Numbered from the stretch's first letter, positions 47,603-57,614 are shown. The stretch is DNA of 64,000 bases from Rhodopseudomonas palustris (GCF_003591005.1 NZ_QYYD01000016.1:62001-126000); one strand, 5' to 3'. Made by a program: numbers and translations. The notes: generated by a model from the sequence alone, not told the origin.

Positions 47603-47632
47603 GCCGGACGGCGTTTGATCGCGCCGTCCGGC
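47603..47632. other. Hairpin between aldehyde and alcohol dehydrogenase genes
   Basis: A perfect 11-bp stem (GCCGGACGGCG with CGCCGTCCGGC) with an 8-base loop lies 46 bases after the aldehyde dehydrogenase stop. It may end or attenuate transcription, giving the two genes different levels. Confidence 0.6.
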
Positions 47633-47737
47633 CAGTGGGGCTCTGCCCCCGCGACGCGAGCACGTTTGGACCCATGCGCAGTCGTGCGAACGAACATCTC
47701 TCACCACAAACAGCAAAACTCATGGAAGGAAACAACG

Positions 47738-48889
47738 ATGCCCACGACCACATTCTTCATTCCGTCACTCAATTTGTTCGGCGCCGGCTGCGTTTCCAGC
47801 GCCGCGGATCACGCCAGGGCGCGTGGCTTCAAGCGTGCGCTGATCGTGACCGACAGCGTGTTGCACAAGCTCGGCGTCGCCGACCAGATCGCCTCGATGC
47901 TGATCGAGCGCAATGTCACCAGCGTCGTCTTCCCCGGCGCCAAACCGAATCCGACGATCAAGAATGTCGAGGACGGGCTGGCGCAGCTCAAGCAGGAGAA
48001 TTGCGACTGCGTGATCTCGCTCGGCGGCGGCTCGGCGCATGATTGCGCCAAGGGCATCGCGCTCACCGCCACCAACGGCGGCAGCATCAAGGACTACGAA
48101 GGCGTCGACAAATCGGAGCACGCCCAGCTGCCGCTGATCGCCGTCAACACCACCGCCGGCACGGCCAGTGAAATGACGCGCTTCTGTATCATCACCGATG
48201 AAGAGCGCCAGGTGAAGATGGCCATCGTGGATCGCCACACCACGCCACTGCTGTCGGTCAACGACCCGGTGCTGATGCTCGGCAAGCCGCCGGCGCTCAC
48301 GGCCGCCACCGGCATGGATGCGCTGACCCACGCCATCGAAGCCTATGTGTCGATCGCCGCGACACCGATCACCGACGCCTGCGCGCTGAAGGCGATGTCG
48401 ATCATCTCGAACAGTCTGCGCACCGTGGTGGCCGAGGGCCAGAACCTCGCTGCGCGGGAAGCGATGTCGTATGCGGGCTTCCTCGCCGGCATGGCGTTCA
48501 ACAACGCCTCGCTCGGCTATGTGCACGCCATGGCGCATCAGCTCGGCGGCTTCTACGATCTGCCGCATGGTGTCTGCAATGCGGTGCTGCTGCCGCACGT
48601 GCAAGCCTACAACGCGCAGGTCGCGGCGGGCCGGCTGAAGGACGTCGCCCACGCGCTCGGCGTCGATATCACCGGGATGACCGACGCGCAGGGCGCCGAC
48701 GCCGCGATCCACGCGATCCAGCGGCTGTCGGCCGATGTCGGCATTCCGGCGGGGCTCGGCGGGCTCGGCATGAAGGAAACCGATGTGCCGATTCTCGCCG
48801 CCAATGCGCTGAAGGATGCCTGCGGCTTCACCAATCCGAAGCAGGCGACCCAGACCGAGATCGAAACCATCTTCCGCGCCGCCGCCTGA
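47738..48889 (+). CDS. Iron-containing alcohol dehydrogenase (type III)
   Basis: Type III dehydrogenases use Fe(II) and NAD(P). The 383-residue protein has [13 protein letters not shown] (nucleotide binding), and the metal site region [14 protein letters not shown] with [23 protein letters not shown] 47738 follows GGAAGGAAAC; the longer open frame is within the intergenic hairpin. It lies downstream of the aldehyde dehydrogenase gene, and both probably answer to the AcoR-type activator. Confidence 0.92.
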   Translation: MPTTTFFIPSLNLFGAGCVSSAADHARARGFKRALIVTDSVLHKLGVADQIASMLIERNVTSVVFPGAKPNPTIKNVEDGLAQLKQENCDCVISLGGGSAHDCAKGIALTATNGGSIKDYEGVDKSEHAQLPLIAVNTTAGTASEMTRFCIITDEERQVKMAIVDRHTTPLLSVNDPVLMLGKPPALTAATGMDALTHAIEAYVSIAATPITDACALKAMSIISNSLRTVVAEGQNLAAREAMSYAGFLAGMAFNNASLGYVHAMAHQLGGFYDLPHGVCNAVLLPHVQAYNAQVAAGRLKDVAHALGVDITGMTDAQGADAAIHAIQRLSADVGIPAGLGGLGMKETDVPILAANALKDACGFTNPKQATQTEIETIFRAAA

Positions 48890-48964
48890 CGGCTCGCTTC
48901 AACCCAGCGGACGCGTCCCGCGCGTCCGCTGACGCGCAGAATATCTCGTCGTGCCTCACCGCCC

Positions 48965-49124
48965 CCGTCATTCCGGGGCGCGTAGCGAAGCGGAGCGAAC
49001 CCGGATTCCGCAACGGGCACTGCCGGCAGATCCGCCGCGCACGCGGCCTGCGTGCGTTCACTGCCTCGCAGAACGCGTCGGGATTCCGGGTTCGCTCACT
49101 GCGTTCGCGCCCCCGGAATGACGG
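48965..49124. repeat. Intergenic inverted repeat, family B (copy 2)
   Basis: CCGTCATTCCGGGGCGCG on the left and GCGCCCCCGGAATGACGG on the right, with CGAACCCGGATTCC and GGATTCCGGGTTCG inside. A central insertion makes it longer than the copy at 35701. It fills most of the gap between the alcohol dehydrogenase and DUF1194 genes, which face each other. Confidence 0.82.
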
Positions 49125-49141
49125 CGGGAGAAGAAAGCCAA

Positions 49142-49984
49142 CTATCGCCCCCAGCGATCCTGCCAAATCTTCTCGCCGACGAGGCATGACACCCGCGGCG
49201 TGCGGTCCTGTTCGGCGACCGGCACGATGTGGCCCGGCGGGGTCAGGCCGGCGACTTCCATCACCAGTTTGGTGTGGATCGCTTCCTTGAACTTGTCGCG
49301 GCTCTTGATCGTCACCACGAACGAGCCCGGGCCGCCGATCACGCAATCTTCGTAGTAATAATCGAGATTCTCAATATCCATCGTCGAGTACGACGGCTCC
49401 TTCACCATGATCGGCAGGCCGTTGATGATGATGCCCTTCTCGACCGCGGCGTCGCGCGCCAGCGTCACCGGCTCGCCGTTGTTGTTGGGGCCGTCGCCGG
49501 AGACATCAATGACGCGGCGCAGCCCGTGGTACGGGTTCTGGTCGAACAGCGGCACCGCGAAATTGATCGCGCCGGAAATCGAAGTGCGTGATGCGCGGCG
49601 CAGCGGTGCGTTCATGATCTCGGTGGCGACGGCGTCCGCGGACTCCGGGCCGTCGATCACCTGCCACGGCAGAATGATCTTTTGATCTCCCGCCGCTGCC
49701 CACTCGAAATACGTCACCGCAATGCGTCCGGTCGGGCCGGTCTTCAGTGTCTTGAGAAAGTCGCTCGAGCGGATTGCTTGAGCATAGCCTTCGCGCTGCA
49801 CGGCGAGCTCGTCCATATCCATCGAATAGGAGACGTCGACGGCGAGCACGAGTTCGACATCCACGGTCTTGGAATCGTCCATCCGATCGGCGAGTTGCGG
49901 CACGCGGTTGGGTGCGGCGAGACCCGCCACCATCCCGGCCGCCGTCACGGCGGCGGCCATCGTGCCGATCGAAATCCACCGCAT
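49142..49984 (-). CDS. DUF1194 domain protein (VWA-like, exported)
   Basis: The 280-residue protein starts with a signal peptide (about 1-24, ending GLAAPN) and then a VWA-like fold with the metal-site motif LAVDVSYSMD. It also has a VSGDGPNNNGEPV motif characteristic of DUF1194. Function unknown; such proteins are secreted or periplasmic in Rhizobiales. GGAGG precedes the ATG. Confidence 0.83.
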   Translation of the reverse strand: MRWISIGTMAAAVTAAGMVAGLAAPNRVPQLADRMDDSKTVDVELVLAVDVSYSMDMDELAVQREGYAQAIRSSDFLKTLKTGPTGRIAVTYFEWAAAGDQKIILPWQVIDGPESADAVATEIMNAPLRRASRTSISGAINFAVPLFDQNPYHGLRRVIDVSGDGPNNNGEPVTLARDAAVEKGIIINGLPIMVKEPSYSTMDIENLDYYYEDCVIGGPGSFVVTIKSRDKFKEAIHTKLVMEVAGLTPPGHIVPVAEQDRTPRVSCLVGEKIWQDRWGR

Positions 49985-50204
49985 CGCACGCCTCCGCTCG
50001 AGGATGACACGATGGTGACATGCCCGCCTGCGAGCGCAACGGCAAAGCCGGTTCCGCCGCGATCACGTTTAAGTCACTGCAGGTAATGGCGATCTTTATT
50101 CAAACCGCGTTGCACGGAAATTGCTCAGAGCGGGCTGTCACCGCAGGTTTCCCGAGCGGCGCGACGGCTGTAAACTGACCACGATCCACAACGGTGCAAA
50201 CCTC

Positions 50205-50516
50205 ATGAGCAACGTCGATGTCGTCACGCGGCGAGCTACCAAGACCAAGCCGAAGGTCGAGCGGCCGAAGCTGCACAAGGTGATCCTGGTCAACGATGAT
50301 TTTACGCCGCGCGACTTCGTGGTCCACATCCTCAAAGCCGAGTTCCGGATGACCGAGGATCAGGCGTACAAAGTGATGCTGACCGCGCACCAGCGCGGCG
50401 TCTGCGTCGTCGCGGTGTTCACCAAGGACGTCGCCGAAACCAAAGCCACCCGCGCCACCGACGCCGGCCGAAGCAAGGGCTATCCGCTGCTGTTCACGAC
50501 GGAGCCGGAGGAATAA
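50205..50516 (+). CDS. clpS: ATP-dependent Clp protease adaptor ClpS
   Basis: ClpS delivers N-end-rule substrates to ClpAP. The 103-residue protein has the core KVILVNDDFTPRDFVVHIL, in which the substrate-binding pocket is formed, and VMLTAHQRGVCVVAVFTKDVAETK. The ATG at 50205 begins the recognisable sequence, but there is no strong ribosome site. No clpA follows within the window, so it is separate from its partner and may be the second ClpS type found in this group. Confidence 0.88.
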   Translation: MSNVDVVTRRATKTKPKVERPKLHKVILVNDDFTPRDFVVHILKAEFRMTEDQAYKVMLTAHQRGVCVVAVFTKDVAETKATRATDAGRSKGYPLLFTTEPEE

Positions 50517-50599
50517 GCGCGGACGACATCGTCACGCGCCGTTTGTAGTTCCCTCGTCCCCGCGAGCAGCCTCACTGGCGGGCTCGCTCGGTGCGCCGC

Positions 50600-51799
50600 C
50601 TACAACCCCTCCGCCGCCTGCAGCGTCTCGACTTCCAGCCCGTAGACCCGCTCGGTGTGCGACAGACCCCGGATCGGAAACTCACCGAGTTCGACGAAGC
50701 CCTCGGCGCACAGGCCGATGAAGTCCGAGGATGCCACAACGGTGCGACCGAGGCGGCCGGCGATGCGCTCGAGCCTTGCGGCGAGATTGACGGCTGGGCC
50801 GATGCAGGTGAAGTCGAGCCGGTTTCCGCCGCCGATATTGCCGTACAGCACTTGGCCGACGTGCAGCGCGACGCCGAAGCGAAAGCGCTCGATGATATGA
50901 TTGCCCTCGATGTAGTTCATCGCTGCCACCGTGTCGCGGCACTCATGCGCGGCAGCCAGCATGCGCGCGCAGACGTCGGCCTCGTCGCTGCCGTCGGCGG
51001 CGATCGGAAACACCGCCAGCAGGCCGTCGCCCATGAACTTCAACACTTCTCCGCCGTGGCGCAGGATCGGGCCGACCTGACAGTCGAAATAGGCATTGAG
51101 CAGCTTGACCATCACCTCCGGCGGCAGCTGGTCCGACAGCGAGGTGAAACCCCGCATGTCGGACAGCCAGATCGCGGTGCGCATGGTGTCGGCGTGGCCG
51201 CGACGGATCTGCCCGGCGAGAATCCGCGCGCCGGCGCGGTTGCCGACATAGGTATCAAGCAGCGTGGTGGCGATCTCGCGCAGACTGATCACTTCGATCA
51301 GCCGCGCCAGCGGGCCGTTCAGCCGTCGCAGCGCGATCAGGTCGGCGCCGCTGAAGCCGCCGGGCCGGCGCGTGGTGAAGCTGACGCCGTTGACGGTCCC
51401 GTCCATGAAGATCAGCGGCAGCGCCAGATAATCGGTGACGCCCTCACCGCGCATGTCGTCGAAGAACGGGAATTCGCGGCTGGCCTGCTCATCCAGCCGG
51501 AAGCGCACTTCGGCGGCGCTGTCATACATCAGCTTCAGCGGACTGCGCTGATATTCCTCCAGCCCCTCGACATCCACCGTCGTCTCGCTGGTGACGGTCT
51601 CCTGCCCGTCGCGCCAGACGAAACCGTAGCCGTAGATGTCCGGATGCAGCGTCTCGACAAACACGCCGACGCGATACAGCGGCAGCCCGGCCTCGACCAG
51701 CCGCTCGCAGGTCCGCGTCATCATCGCGACCGGCTCCGGCTCGGAGCGCGCGCCATCGATCAGCCAGTCGATCAGGTCGTGAAACTGTTGTGATTGCAT
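50600..51799 (-). CDS. Class III adenylate/guanylate cyclase
   Basis: The 399-residue protein has an N-terminal sensor-like region (about 1-180, with a GAF-like character, no membrane segments) and a C-terminal cyclase domain (about 200-385) with metal-binding aspartates in LSDMRGFTSLSD and FMGDGLLAVF and the GNIGGGNRLDFTCIGPAVNLAARLE motif. It makes a cyclic nucleotide signal in the cytosol. Which nucleotide is not clear from sequence. Confidence 0.87.
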   Translation of the reverse strand: MQSQQFHDLIDWLIDGARSEPEPVAMMTRTCERLVEAGLPLYRVGVFVETLHPDIYGYGFVWRDGQETVTSETTVDVEGLEEYQRSPLKLMYDSAAEVRFRLDEQASREFPFFDDMRGEGVTDYLALPLIFMDGTVNGVSFTTRRPGGFSGADLIALRRLNGPLARLIEVISLREIATTLLDTYVGNRAGARILAGQIRRGHADTMRTAIWLSDMRGFTSLSDQLPPEVMVKLLNAYFDCQVGPILRHGGEVLKFMGDGLLAVFPIAADGSDEADVCARMLAAAHECRDTVAAMNYIEGNHIIERFRFGVALHVGQVLYGNIGGGNRLDFTCIGPAVNLAARLERIAGRLGRTVVASSDFIGLCAEGFVELGEFPIRGLSHTERVYGLEVETLQAAEGL

Positions 51800-51871
51800 C
51801 CGGCCATTGTAGCGGGCCGCGGCGCGTTTGGCACCCGGGCACCGCTCATGGCAGCTCTCCGGGTGGCGATT

Positions 51872-52957
51872 TCAGCCGACCTGCCCGCGCTGGCGCAGCA
51901 GATGGTCGGCGAGCACGCAGGCGACCATCGCCTCGCCGACCGGCACGGCGCGGATGCCGACGCAGGGGTCGTGGCGCCCTTTGGTCAGGATCTCGGTGTC
52001 GGTGCCGGCGCGGTCGACAGTCTTGCGCGGGGTCAGGATCGAAGAGGTCGGCTTGACCGCGAACCGCGCCACCACCGGCTGGCTGGTGGAGATGCCGCCC
52101 AGAATGCCGCCGGCGTGGTTGGACAGGAAACTCGGGCCGTGATTGCCCATCCGCATCTCATCGGCGTTCTGCTCGCCGGTGAGTTCAGCGCTGGCGAAAC
52201 CGTCGCCGATCTCGACGCCCTTGACGGCGTTGATGCTCATCAGCGCCGCGGCGATGTCGGCGTCGAGCTTGGCGTAGATCGGCGCGCCGAGCCCGGCCGG
52301 AACGCCCTCGGCGACGATCTCGATCACCGCGCCGATCGACGAGCCGGCCTTGCGGATGCCGTCGAGATAGTCGGCGAACAGCGCGGCGGCGTCCTTGTCG
52401 GGGCAGAAGAACGGGTTGTTGCCGATCTCGTCCCAGTCCCATTTGGCGCGGTCGATCTTGTGCGGCCCGATCTGCACCAGCGCGCCGCGCACGGTCATTC
52501 CGGCGATCACCTTGCGGGCGACCGCGCCGGCGGCAACGCGGGTCGCGGTCTCGCGCGCCGACGAGCGCCCGCCGCCGCGATAATCGCGGATGCCGTACTT
52601 GGCCTCGTAGGTGAAGTCGGCGTGGCCCGGGCGGTATTTGTCCTTGATGTCCGAATAGTCCTTGGAGCGCTGGTCGGTGTTCTCGATCTGCAGCGCGATC
52701 GGCGTGCCGGTGGTGACCTGCTCGCCGGTCGAGGGATGCGCCATCACGCCGGACAGGATCTTCACCTGATCGGCTTCCTGGCGCTGCGTCGTGAAGCGCG
52801 ACTGACCGGGCCGGCGGCGATCGAGATCGCCCTGGATGTCCGCCTCGGTCAGCGGAATCAGCGGCGGGCAGCCATCGACCACACACCCGATCGCCACCCC
52901 ATGGCTCTCGCCGAAGGTGGTGACGCGAAACAGATGGCCGAAAGTGTTGAACGACAT
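51872..52957 (-). CDS. aroC: Chorismate synthase
   Basis: AroC makes chorismate from EPSP with reduced FMN as cofactor. The 361-residue protein has the family motifs [10 protein letters not shown] (residues 15-24), [14 protein letters not shown] and [19 protein letters not shown], and ends with [16 protein letters not shown]. Single gene here; the flanking genes are not shikimate genes. Confidence 0.97.
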   Translation of the reverse strand: MSFNTFGHLFRVTTFGESHGVAIGCVVDGCPPLIPLTEADIQGDLDRRRPGQSRFTTQRQEADQVKILSGVMAHPSTGEQVTTGTPIALQIENTDQRSKDYSDIKDKYRPGHADFTYEAKYGIRDYRGGGRSSARETATRVAAGAVARKVIAGMTVRGALVQIGPHKIDRAKWDWDEIGNNPFFCPDKDAAALFADYLDGIRKAGSSIGAVIEIVAEGVPAGLGAPIYAKLDADIAAALMSINAVKGVEIGDGFASAELTGEQNADEMRMGNHGPSFLSNHAGGILGGISTSQPVVARFAVKPTSSILTPRKTVDRAGTDTEILTKGRHDPCVGIRAVPVGEAMVACVLADHLLRQRGQVG

Positions 52958-53055
52958 AGCGGACCCACAGAAAACTTACTGTAAACAGTCAGTGTTGACT
53001 GTCAGCGACGTGTCGTAGCGGCTGAGGCATCACCGGTCAAACCGGGCTCTTTCTT

Positions 53056-53078
53056 CCTTCTCCCCTTGTGGGAGAAGG
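53056..53078 (-). terminator. Hairpin downstream of the histidine phosphatase gene
   Basis: A 9-bp stem (CCTTCTCCC with GGGAGAAGG) and 5-base loop 11 bases after the stop. It resembles one arm of the family D repeats at 57403-57587 and may be a remnant of that family. Confidence 0.5.
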
Positions 53079-53088
53079 TTTTGGAGCC

Positions 53089-53682
53089 TCAGCTCACGAT
53101 CTCCATCGCCCCGTCGCGGAACACATAAACTGAGCCTTGCAGAATGAACCCCTCCAGCGCTTCGCTCGGGGTTTTCACGCCGCAGGCAACCATCAGCATG
53201 CGGCAGGTGCCGACATGGCCGACCGCGATGGTGTCGGCGCTCACCGACGCCAGCCAATCGGCGATGAACGGAAAGCGGTCGGCGTAGCTCTCGCCGCGCA
53301 GCGGCGCGACGCTCCAGCGGTCGGCGTGGCGGGCGGCGTAGACCTGCGCGTCGGACGCCTGCATCTGCTCGACCGTAAACCCTTCCCAGGCGCCGTAGGT
53401 GATTTCGCGCAGCCGCTCATCGGTCGCATAGCCCTGCACGGGCAGGCCGAGCGCGCCGCGCACCAGCTCCATGGTGACCCGGGCGCGGCCGAGCGGGCTC
53501 GCCACATAAGACAGCGCGGCGGCGTCGCGCTTGTCGCGGCTCAGCACGTCCGCAAGCAGCCGCCCGGCGGCGCTCGCCTGCCCCCGCCCCTTGGCGTTCA
53601 GCGGAATGTCCTGCGTCCCCTGATAGCGTCCGGTCGCGTTCCAGTCGGTCTCGCCGTGGCGGATGAAATAGATGGTGGGCAT
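53089..53682 (-). CDS. Histidine phosphatase (phosphoglycerate mutase-like)
   Basis: The 197-residue protein has the RHG catalytic motif (YFIRHGETDWNATGRYQG) and the second histidine in VGHVGTCRM. A small enzyme of the broad-specificity PhoE/CobC-like group, acting on a phosphate ester; the true substrate is unknown. It is transcribed leftward, between aroC and fabI. Confidence 0.9.
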   Translation of the reverse strand: MPTIYFIRHGETDWNATGRYQGTQDIPLNAKGRGQASAAGRLLADVLSRDKRDAAALSYVASPLGRARVTMELVRGALGLPVQGYATDERLREITYGAWEGFTVEQMQASDAQVYAARHADRWSVAPLRGESYADRFPFIADWLASVSADTIAVGHVGTCRMLMVACGVKTPSEALEGFILQGSVYVFRDGAMEIVS

Positions 53683-53725
53683 GGGCTCGTTAGATTAGTT
53701 CGTGAGAAGCGAGGTCTATCAGCGC

Positions 53726-53815
53726 GTCATGGCCGGACTTGTCCCGGCCACCCACGTCTTGCTTGCAGCCTGCGCTCGAAGGCGTGGATGCCCGGGACAA
53801 GCACGGGCATGACGA
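53726..53815. repeat. Intergenic inverted repeat, family C (copy 1)
   Basis: GTCATGGCCGGACTTGTCC at the left and GGACAAGCACGGGCATGAC at the right, with CCCACG and CGTGGATG inner arms. Further copies are at 60671 and 60864. Confidence 0.82.
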
Positions 53816-53851
53816 GCTTTGTGCAAGAAAGAGGTTCACACCGAGAGCAGA

Positions 53852-54673
53852 TCAGTCCTTGCCGCCGAGCGTGATGTCCGGGGCGTTGGGGTTTTTCATG
53901 CCGACGACGTGGTAGCCGGCGTCGACGTGGTGGACCTCGCCGGTGACGCCGCGCGACAGGTCGGACAGGAAGTACAAGGCGCTGTCGCCGACCTCATCGA
54001 TCGACACCGTGCGGCGCAGCGGCGCGTTATATTCGTTCCATTTCAGGATGTAGCGGAAGTCGCCGATGCCCGAGGCCGCGAGCGTCTTGATCGGCCCGGC
54101 CGAGATCGCGTTGACGCGGATCGCCTTCTCGCCGAGGTCGGCGGCAAGATAGCGCACGCTGGCTTCCAGCGCCGCTTTGGCGACGCCCATCACGTTGTAA
54201 TGCGGCATCCACTTCTCGGCGCCGTAATAGGTCAGCGTGATGATCGAGCCGCCGTCTGTCATCAGCTTCTCAGCGCGCTGCGCGATCGCGGTCAGCGAGT
54301 AGCACGAGATCAGCATCGACTTGGAGAAGTTGGCTTCCGAAGTGTCGATATAGCGGCCATCGAGTTCGTCCTTGTCGGCGAAGGCGATGGCGTGGACCAC
54401 GAAGTCGATCTTGCCCCACTTCTCCTTCAGCACATCGAACACCGCGTCGATCGTCGCCGCGTCGGTGACGTCGCAATGGCCGAGCACCAGCCCGCCGAGT
54501 TCGGCGGCGATCGGCTCGACACGCTTCTTCAGCGCATCGCCCTGATACGTCAGCGCCACCTCGGCACCCTGCTCGCGGCAGGCCTTGGCGATGCCGTAGG
54601 CGATCGAACGGTTGTTGGCCACGCCGAGAATCACCCCGCGCTTGCCCTGCATCAGGCCCGAACCAGTCGCCAT
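53852..54673 (-). CDS. fabI: Enoyl-[acyl-carrier-protein] reductase (NADH)
   Basis: FabI reduces enoyl-ACP in the last step of type II fatty acid elongation. The 273-residue protein is an SDR with GVANNRSIAYGIA (nucleotide binding) and the Y-x6-K catalytic pair in HYNVMGVAK, with the second FabI tyrosine in TYYGAEKWMPHY. AGAGGA precedes the ATG at 54673; the open frame extends further but into non-coding sequence. Confidence 0.95.
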   Translation of the reverse strand: MATGSGLMQGKRGVILGVANNRSIAYGIAKACREQGAEVALTYQGDALKKRVEPIAAELGGLVLGHCDVTDAATIDAVFDVLKEKWGKIDFVVHAIAFADKDELDGRYIDTSEANFSKSMLISCYSLTAIAQRAEKLMTDGGSIITLTYYGAEKWMPHYNVMGVAKAALEASVRYLAADLGEKAIRVNAISAGPIKTLAASGIGDFRYILKWNEYNAPLRRTVSIDEVGDSALYFLSDLSRGVTGEVHHVDAGYHVVGMKNPNAPDITLGGKD

Positions 54674-54852
54674 GTCTTTTCCTCTCGGCTTGAATTGCAG
54701 CCACGGCCTACACCAGCGGCCGGGCCGGGTACAGTGCGAATGTTTGCAAGCAAATTCAGCCATTTGGCGCAATTCGTCGGTGCTGGAATAGCGCCGTCGG
54801 CGCGGTGTTATGATGATCGGAGCGGCGCGTCCGCCGACACCACAGGCCCGCA

Positions 54853-55341
54853 ATGAACGATTTTCGAGACGGCGTCGAAGCAATGATCCCGGCCCTGCGG
54901 CGCTATGCGCGGGCGCTGGCGCGCGACGCCGACATCGCCGACGATTTGGTGCAGGACACGCTGGTGCGGGCGCTGCGTTCCGAAAAGCTGTTTCTCGGCG
55001 GCGATCTGCGCAGCTGGCTCTACACCATCCTGACCAATCTCAACCGCAACCGCAGGCGGACTCTGGCACGGCGGCCGACGATCCTGCCGCTGACCGACAC
55101 CGGCACCGATGCCAGCGGTACCGAAGCGGAAGGCGGCGACATCGCCCGCGCGCTGGCGACGCTGGTCGAGGAGCAGCGCGCGGCGCTGCTGCTGGTGGTG
55201 CTGGAAGGGCTGAGCTATCGCGAGGTCGCCGAGATCCAGGGCGTGCCGATCGGCACCGTGATGTCCCGCCTCGCCCGCGCCCGCGCCCACATCCGCGCCA
55301 GCCTCGACGGCGAGCGGCCAATGCTGACACGGGTGAAGTGA
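54853..55341 (+). CDS. ECF-family RNA polymerase sigma factor
   Basis: The 162-residue protein has region 2 (AARDADIADDLVQDTLVRAL-like sequence, about 20-45, and LRSWLYTILTNLNRNRRR) and region 4 with a helix-turn-helix (LSYREVAEIQGVPIGTVMSRLARAR, about 118-145). It is followed by an anti-sigma factor gene after a gap containing a family A repeat. Target genes are not evident. Confidence 0.88.
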   Translation: MNDFRDGVEAMIPALRRYARALARDADIADDLVQDTLVRALRSEKLFLGGDLRSWLYTILTNLNRNRRRTLARRPTILPLTDTGTDASGTEAEGGDIARALATLVEEQRAALLLVVLEGLSYREVAEIQGVPIGTVMSRLARARAHIRASLDGERPMLTRVK

Positions 55342-55372
55342 TGCAGCGCATGAAATCCGATCGTCCCCCGTC

Positions 55373-55446
55373 GTCATTGCGAGCGCAGCGAACAATCCAG
55401 CGCCGTTCCCTGGGTTTGGATTGCTTCGCTTCGCTCGTAACGACGG
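55373..55446. repeat. Intergenic inverted repeat, family A (copy 4), between sigma and anti-sigma genes
   Basis: GTCATTGCGAGCGCAGCG at the left faces CGCTTCGCTCGTAACGACGG at the right, with CAATCCAGC and GGATTGC inside. Shorter and more degenerate than the other copies; the right end has diverged. Confidence 0.75.
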
Positions 55447-55500
55447 GGTGGGCTTGGTGCTCTCAAAGCGACGAACTCTCACCACTGAAGAAGCTCAGCC

Positions 55501-56274
55501 ATGACTGACTCCCATATCCCCGTCACCGAGGACGAACTGCACGCATATGTAGACGGCGAATTGCCGGCGGAGCGGCGCGCGGACGTCGAGACATGGCTGG
55601 TGACGCATCCGGCCGATGCCGAGCGGGTGCGGTCGTGGCAGGCGATGGCCGAGGCACTGCATGCGCGCTACGACCGCGTGGCCGACGAGCCAATTCCGGC
55701 GCGGCTGCAGCTCGATCGGCTGAGCGCGGCGCCACCGCGGCGCTGGATCGCCGGCGCGATCGCCGCGACGTTGGCGGCCTTCATTGTCGGCGGCGGAGCC
55801 GGCTGGTTCGCCCGTGGCGCTACGGCCACGCCGAGCACCTTCCGCAGCTTCACCGTCGATGCACTCGATGCGCATCGGCTGTACGTGGTCGAAGTCCGTC
55901 ACCCCGTAGAGGTCGAGGCCTCCGAGCGGGCGCATCTGCAGCAATGGTTGTCCAAGCGGGTAGGCTACAAGGTGACGGCGCCGGAGTTGGAAGCGAGCGG
56001 GCTGAAGCTGATCGGTGGCCGGCTGCTGCCCGGCCCGGACGCCCCCGCCGCCTTCCTGATGTATGAAAGCGCCAATGGCGAGCGCTTCACCCTGTACACG
56101 TCCCGCGCCAAGACCGACGCGGCGCAGATGCGGTATGCCAGCGACGCGCGCGACGGCGCGCTGTTCTGGGCCGATCGCGGCGTCGGCTATGTCCTCGCCG
56201 GACCGACCGACAAGGAGCGACTGAACCAGGTGGCAAAACAGGTCTACGCGCAGGCGGATAAGGCGGGCGGTTAG
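55501..56274 (+). CDS. Anti-sigma factor (membrane-anchored)
   Basis: The 257-residue protein has an N-terminal sigma-binding segment typical of anti-sigma factors (DELHAYVDGELPAERRADVETWL, about 11-33), one membrane helix (about 82-100, GAIAATLAAFIVGGGAGWF) and a periplasmic C-terminal domain. It should hold the preceding ECF sigma at the membrane. Its expected zinc-binding HCC motif is absent, so it is a non-zinc type. Confidence 0.85.
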   Translation: MTDSHIPVTEDELHAYVDGELPAERRADVETWLVTHPADAERVRSWQAMAEALHARYDRVADEPIPARLQLDRLSAAPPRRWIAGAIAATLAAFIVGGGAGWFARGATATPSTFRSFTVDALDAHRLYVVEVRHPVEVEASERAHLQQWLSKRVGYKVTAPELEASGLKLIGGRLLPGPDAPAAFLMYESANGERFTLYTSRAKTDAAQMRYASDARDGALFWADRGVGYVLAGPTDKERLNQVAKQVYAQADKAGG

Positions 56275-56556
56275 CTGATGATTAGTTACGAAGCAGCCCG
56301 CCCCCAATTTCGACATCGATAATCGCCGATTCCAACATCGGCGCGCCTCACTGTTGTCCGATCGAATCACGACGCTTTGAGCGCGTCTGATCCGCCGATC
56401 GACGCAAGCGGCCTTGGCCGGGGTCGCGCTGATCCCCCGCGCCAAGGCCGCACCTTTTGGGGGGCCGGGTACGCGGCGGCTGGATGCCGCTCAAGACTTC
56501 CCTCGGACACCGCTTTGGTATTTCATCCCCGCCATATGGGGCAAAGGAATACCATT

Positions 56557-57378
56557 ATGCAGACTCAGTCGATCGAGACGTCCGCCGGGCAAATCGCCTA
56601 TCGCCGATCCGCCGGCAGTGGACCGACGATCGTGTTCGTTCACGGCAATTCGGCATCGTCGCGTGCGTTTGCGCGGCAGCTCGACGGCCCGCTCGGCGCC
56701 AAATATCGCCTGCTGGTGCCCGACCTGCCGGGACATGGCGCATCGGCCGACGCCGCCGACCCGGCCGCGTCCTACACCATGCCGGGCTATGCGGCGATGC
56801 TGCGCGACTTCGCGCTGCAGCTCGGCGCGACCGACGCCGTGTTCGTCGGCTGGAGCCTCGGCGGCCATATCGTGTTGGAAGCGGCGCCGGATCTGCCGCA
56901 GGCCAGGGGCTTTGCGATCTTCGGCACGCCGCCGATCGGCTTCCCGCCGGCCATGGAGCAGGCTTTTCTCGCGACCCCCGCAATGGCCTACACGTTTCAG
57001 CCGGAGCTGAGCGAGGAGCAGGCGCGCGCCTATGTGGGGGCGGCGTTCCGGCCGGGTGCGACCGAGTTACCTCCGCAGATGGTCGCCGACGTATTGCGCA
57101 CCGATGGCCGCGCCCGGGCGCAGCTCGCCGCCAGCATCACACCGGACGGCTATCGCGACGAAATCGACGTGGTGGCCAAGCTGAGCCAGCCCTTCGCGGT
57201 GCTCCACGGCGCGCAGGAGCAGCTCGTCAACGGCGATTACTTCGCCACCCTGACGATGCCGACGCTATGGCGCGGCGCAGTCCAGGTCATCGAAGGCGCC
57301 GGCCATCTGCCGCAATGGGAGCAGCCCGAGCGCTTCGACGCGCTAATCGATGCGTTTGTGGCGGAGGTGAATGGGTGA
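56557..57378 (+). CDS. Alpha/beta hydrolase
   Basis: The 273-residue protein is a classical member: FVHGNSASS oxyanion region, DLPGHGAS, nucleophile elbow GWSLGGH, and catalytic histidine in EGAGHLPQWEQPE. The start ATG 56557 has AAAGGA before it; homology does not extend into the longer open frame. Substrate unknown. Confidence 0.86.
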   Translation: MQTQSIETSAGQIAYRRSAGSGPTIVFVHGNSASSRAFARQLDGPLGAKYRLLVPDLPGHGASADAADPAASYTMPGYAAMLRDFALQLGATDAVFVGWSLGGHIVLEAAPDLPQARGFAIFGTPPIGFPPAMEQAFLATPAMAYTFQPELSEEQARAYVGAAFRPGATELPPQMVADVLRTDGRARAQLAASITPDGYRDEIDVVAKLSQPFAVLHGAQEQLVNGDYFATLTMPTLWRGAVQVIEGAGHLPQWEQPERFDALIDAFVAEVNG

Positions 57379-57402
57379 GCGTCGCCGCGAATACGGACGG
57401 CT

Positions 57403-57587
57403 CCTTCTCCCCGCGTGCGGGGAGAAGGTTGGGATGAGGGGGCGTCTCCGCGCGGCCGAGAGTCGCGCCGGAGAACGCCGTCGCTTCGCCTCACCGAAAT
57501 GCTCGACCTCGCGGAGACGCCCCCTCACCCGATCCGACGTCGCTGCGCTCTGCCGGACCGACCTCTCCCCGCACGCGGGGAGAGGTT
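57403..57587. repeat. Composite inverted repeat, family D
   Basis: A hairpin CCTTCTCCCCGCGTGCGGGG-type at 57403-57428 and a matching CCTCTCCCCGCACGCGGGGA-type at 57562-57587 flank an inner inverted repeat (GAGGGGGCGTCTCCGCG with CGCGGAGACGCCCCCTC). The whole element fills the convergent gap between the hydrolase and DnaJ-like genes. Confidence 0.75.
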
Positions 57588-57614
57588 AGGCTGTGCCGGC
57601 CGATAAGGTGTCAC

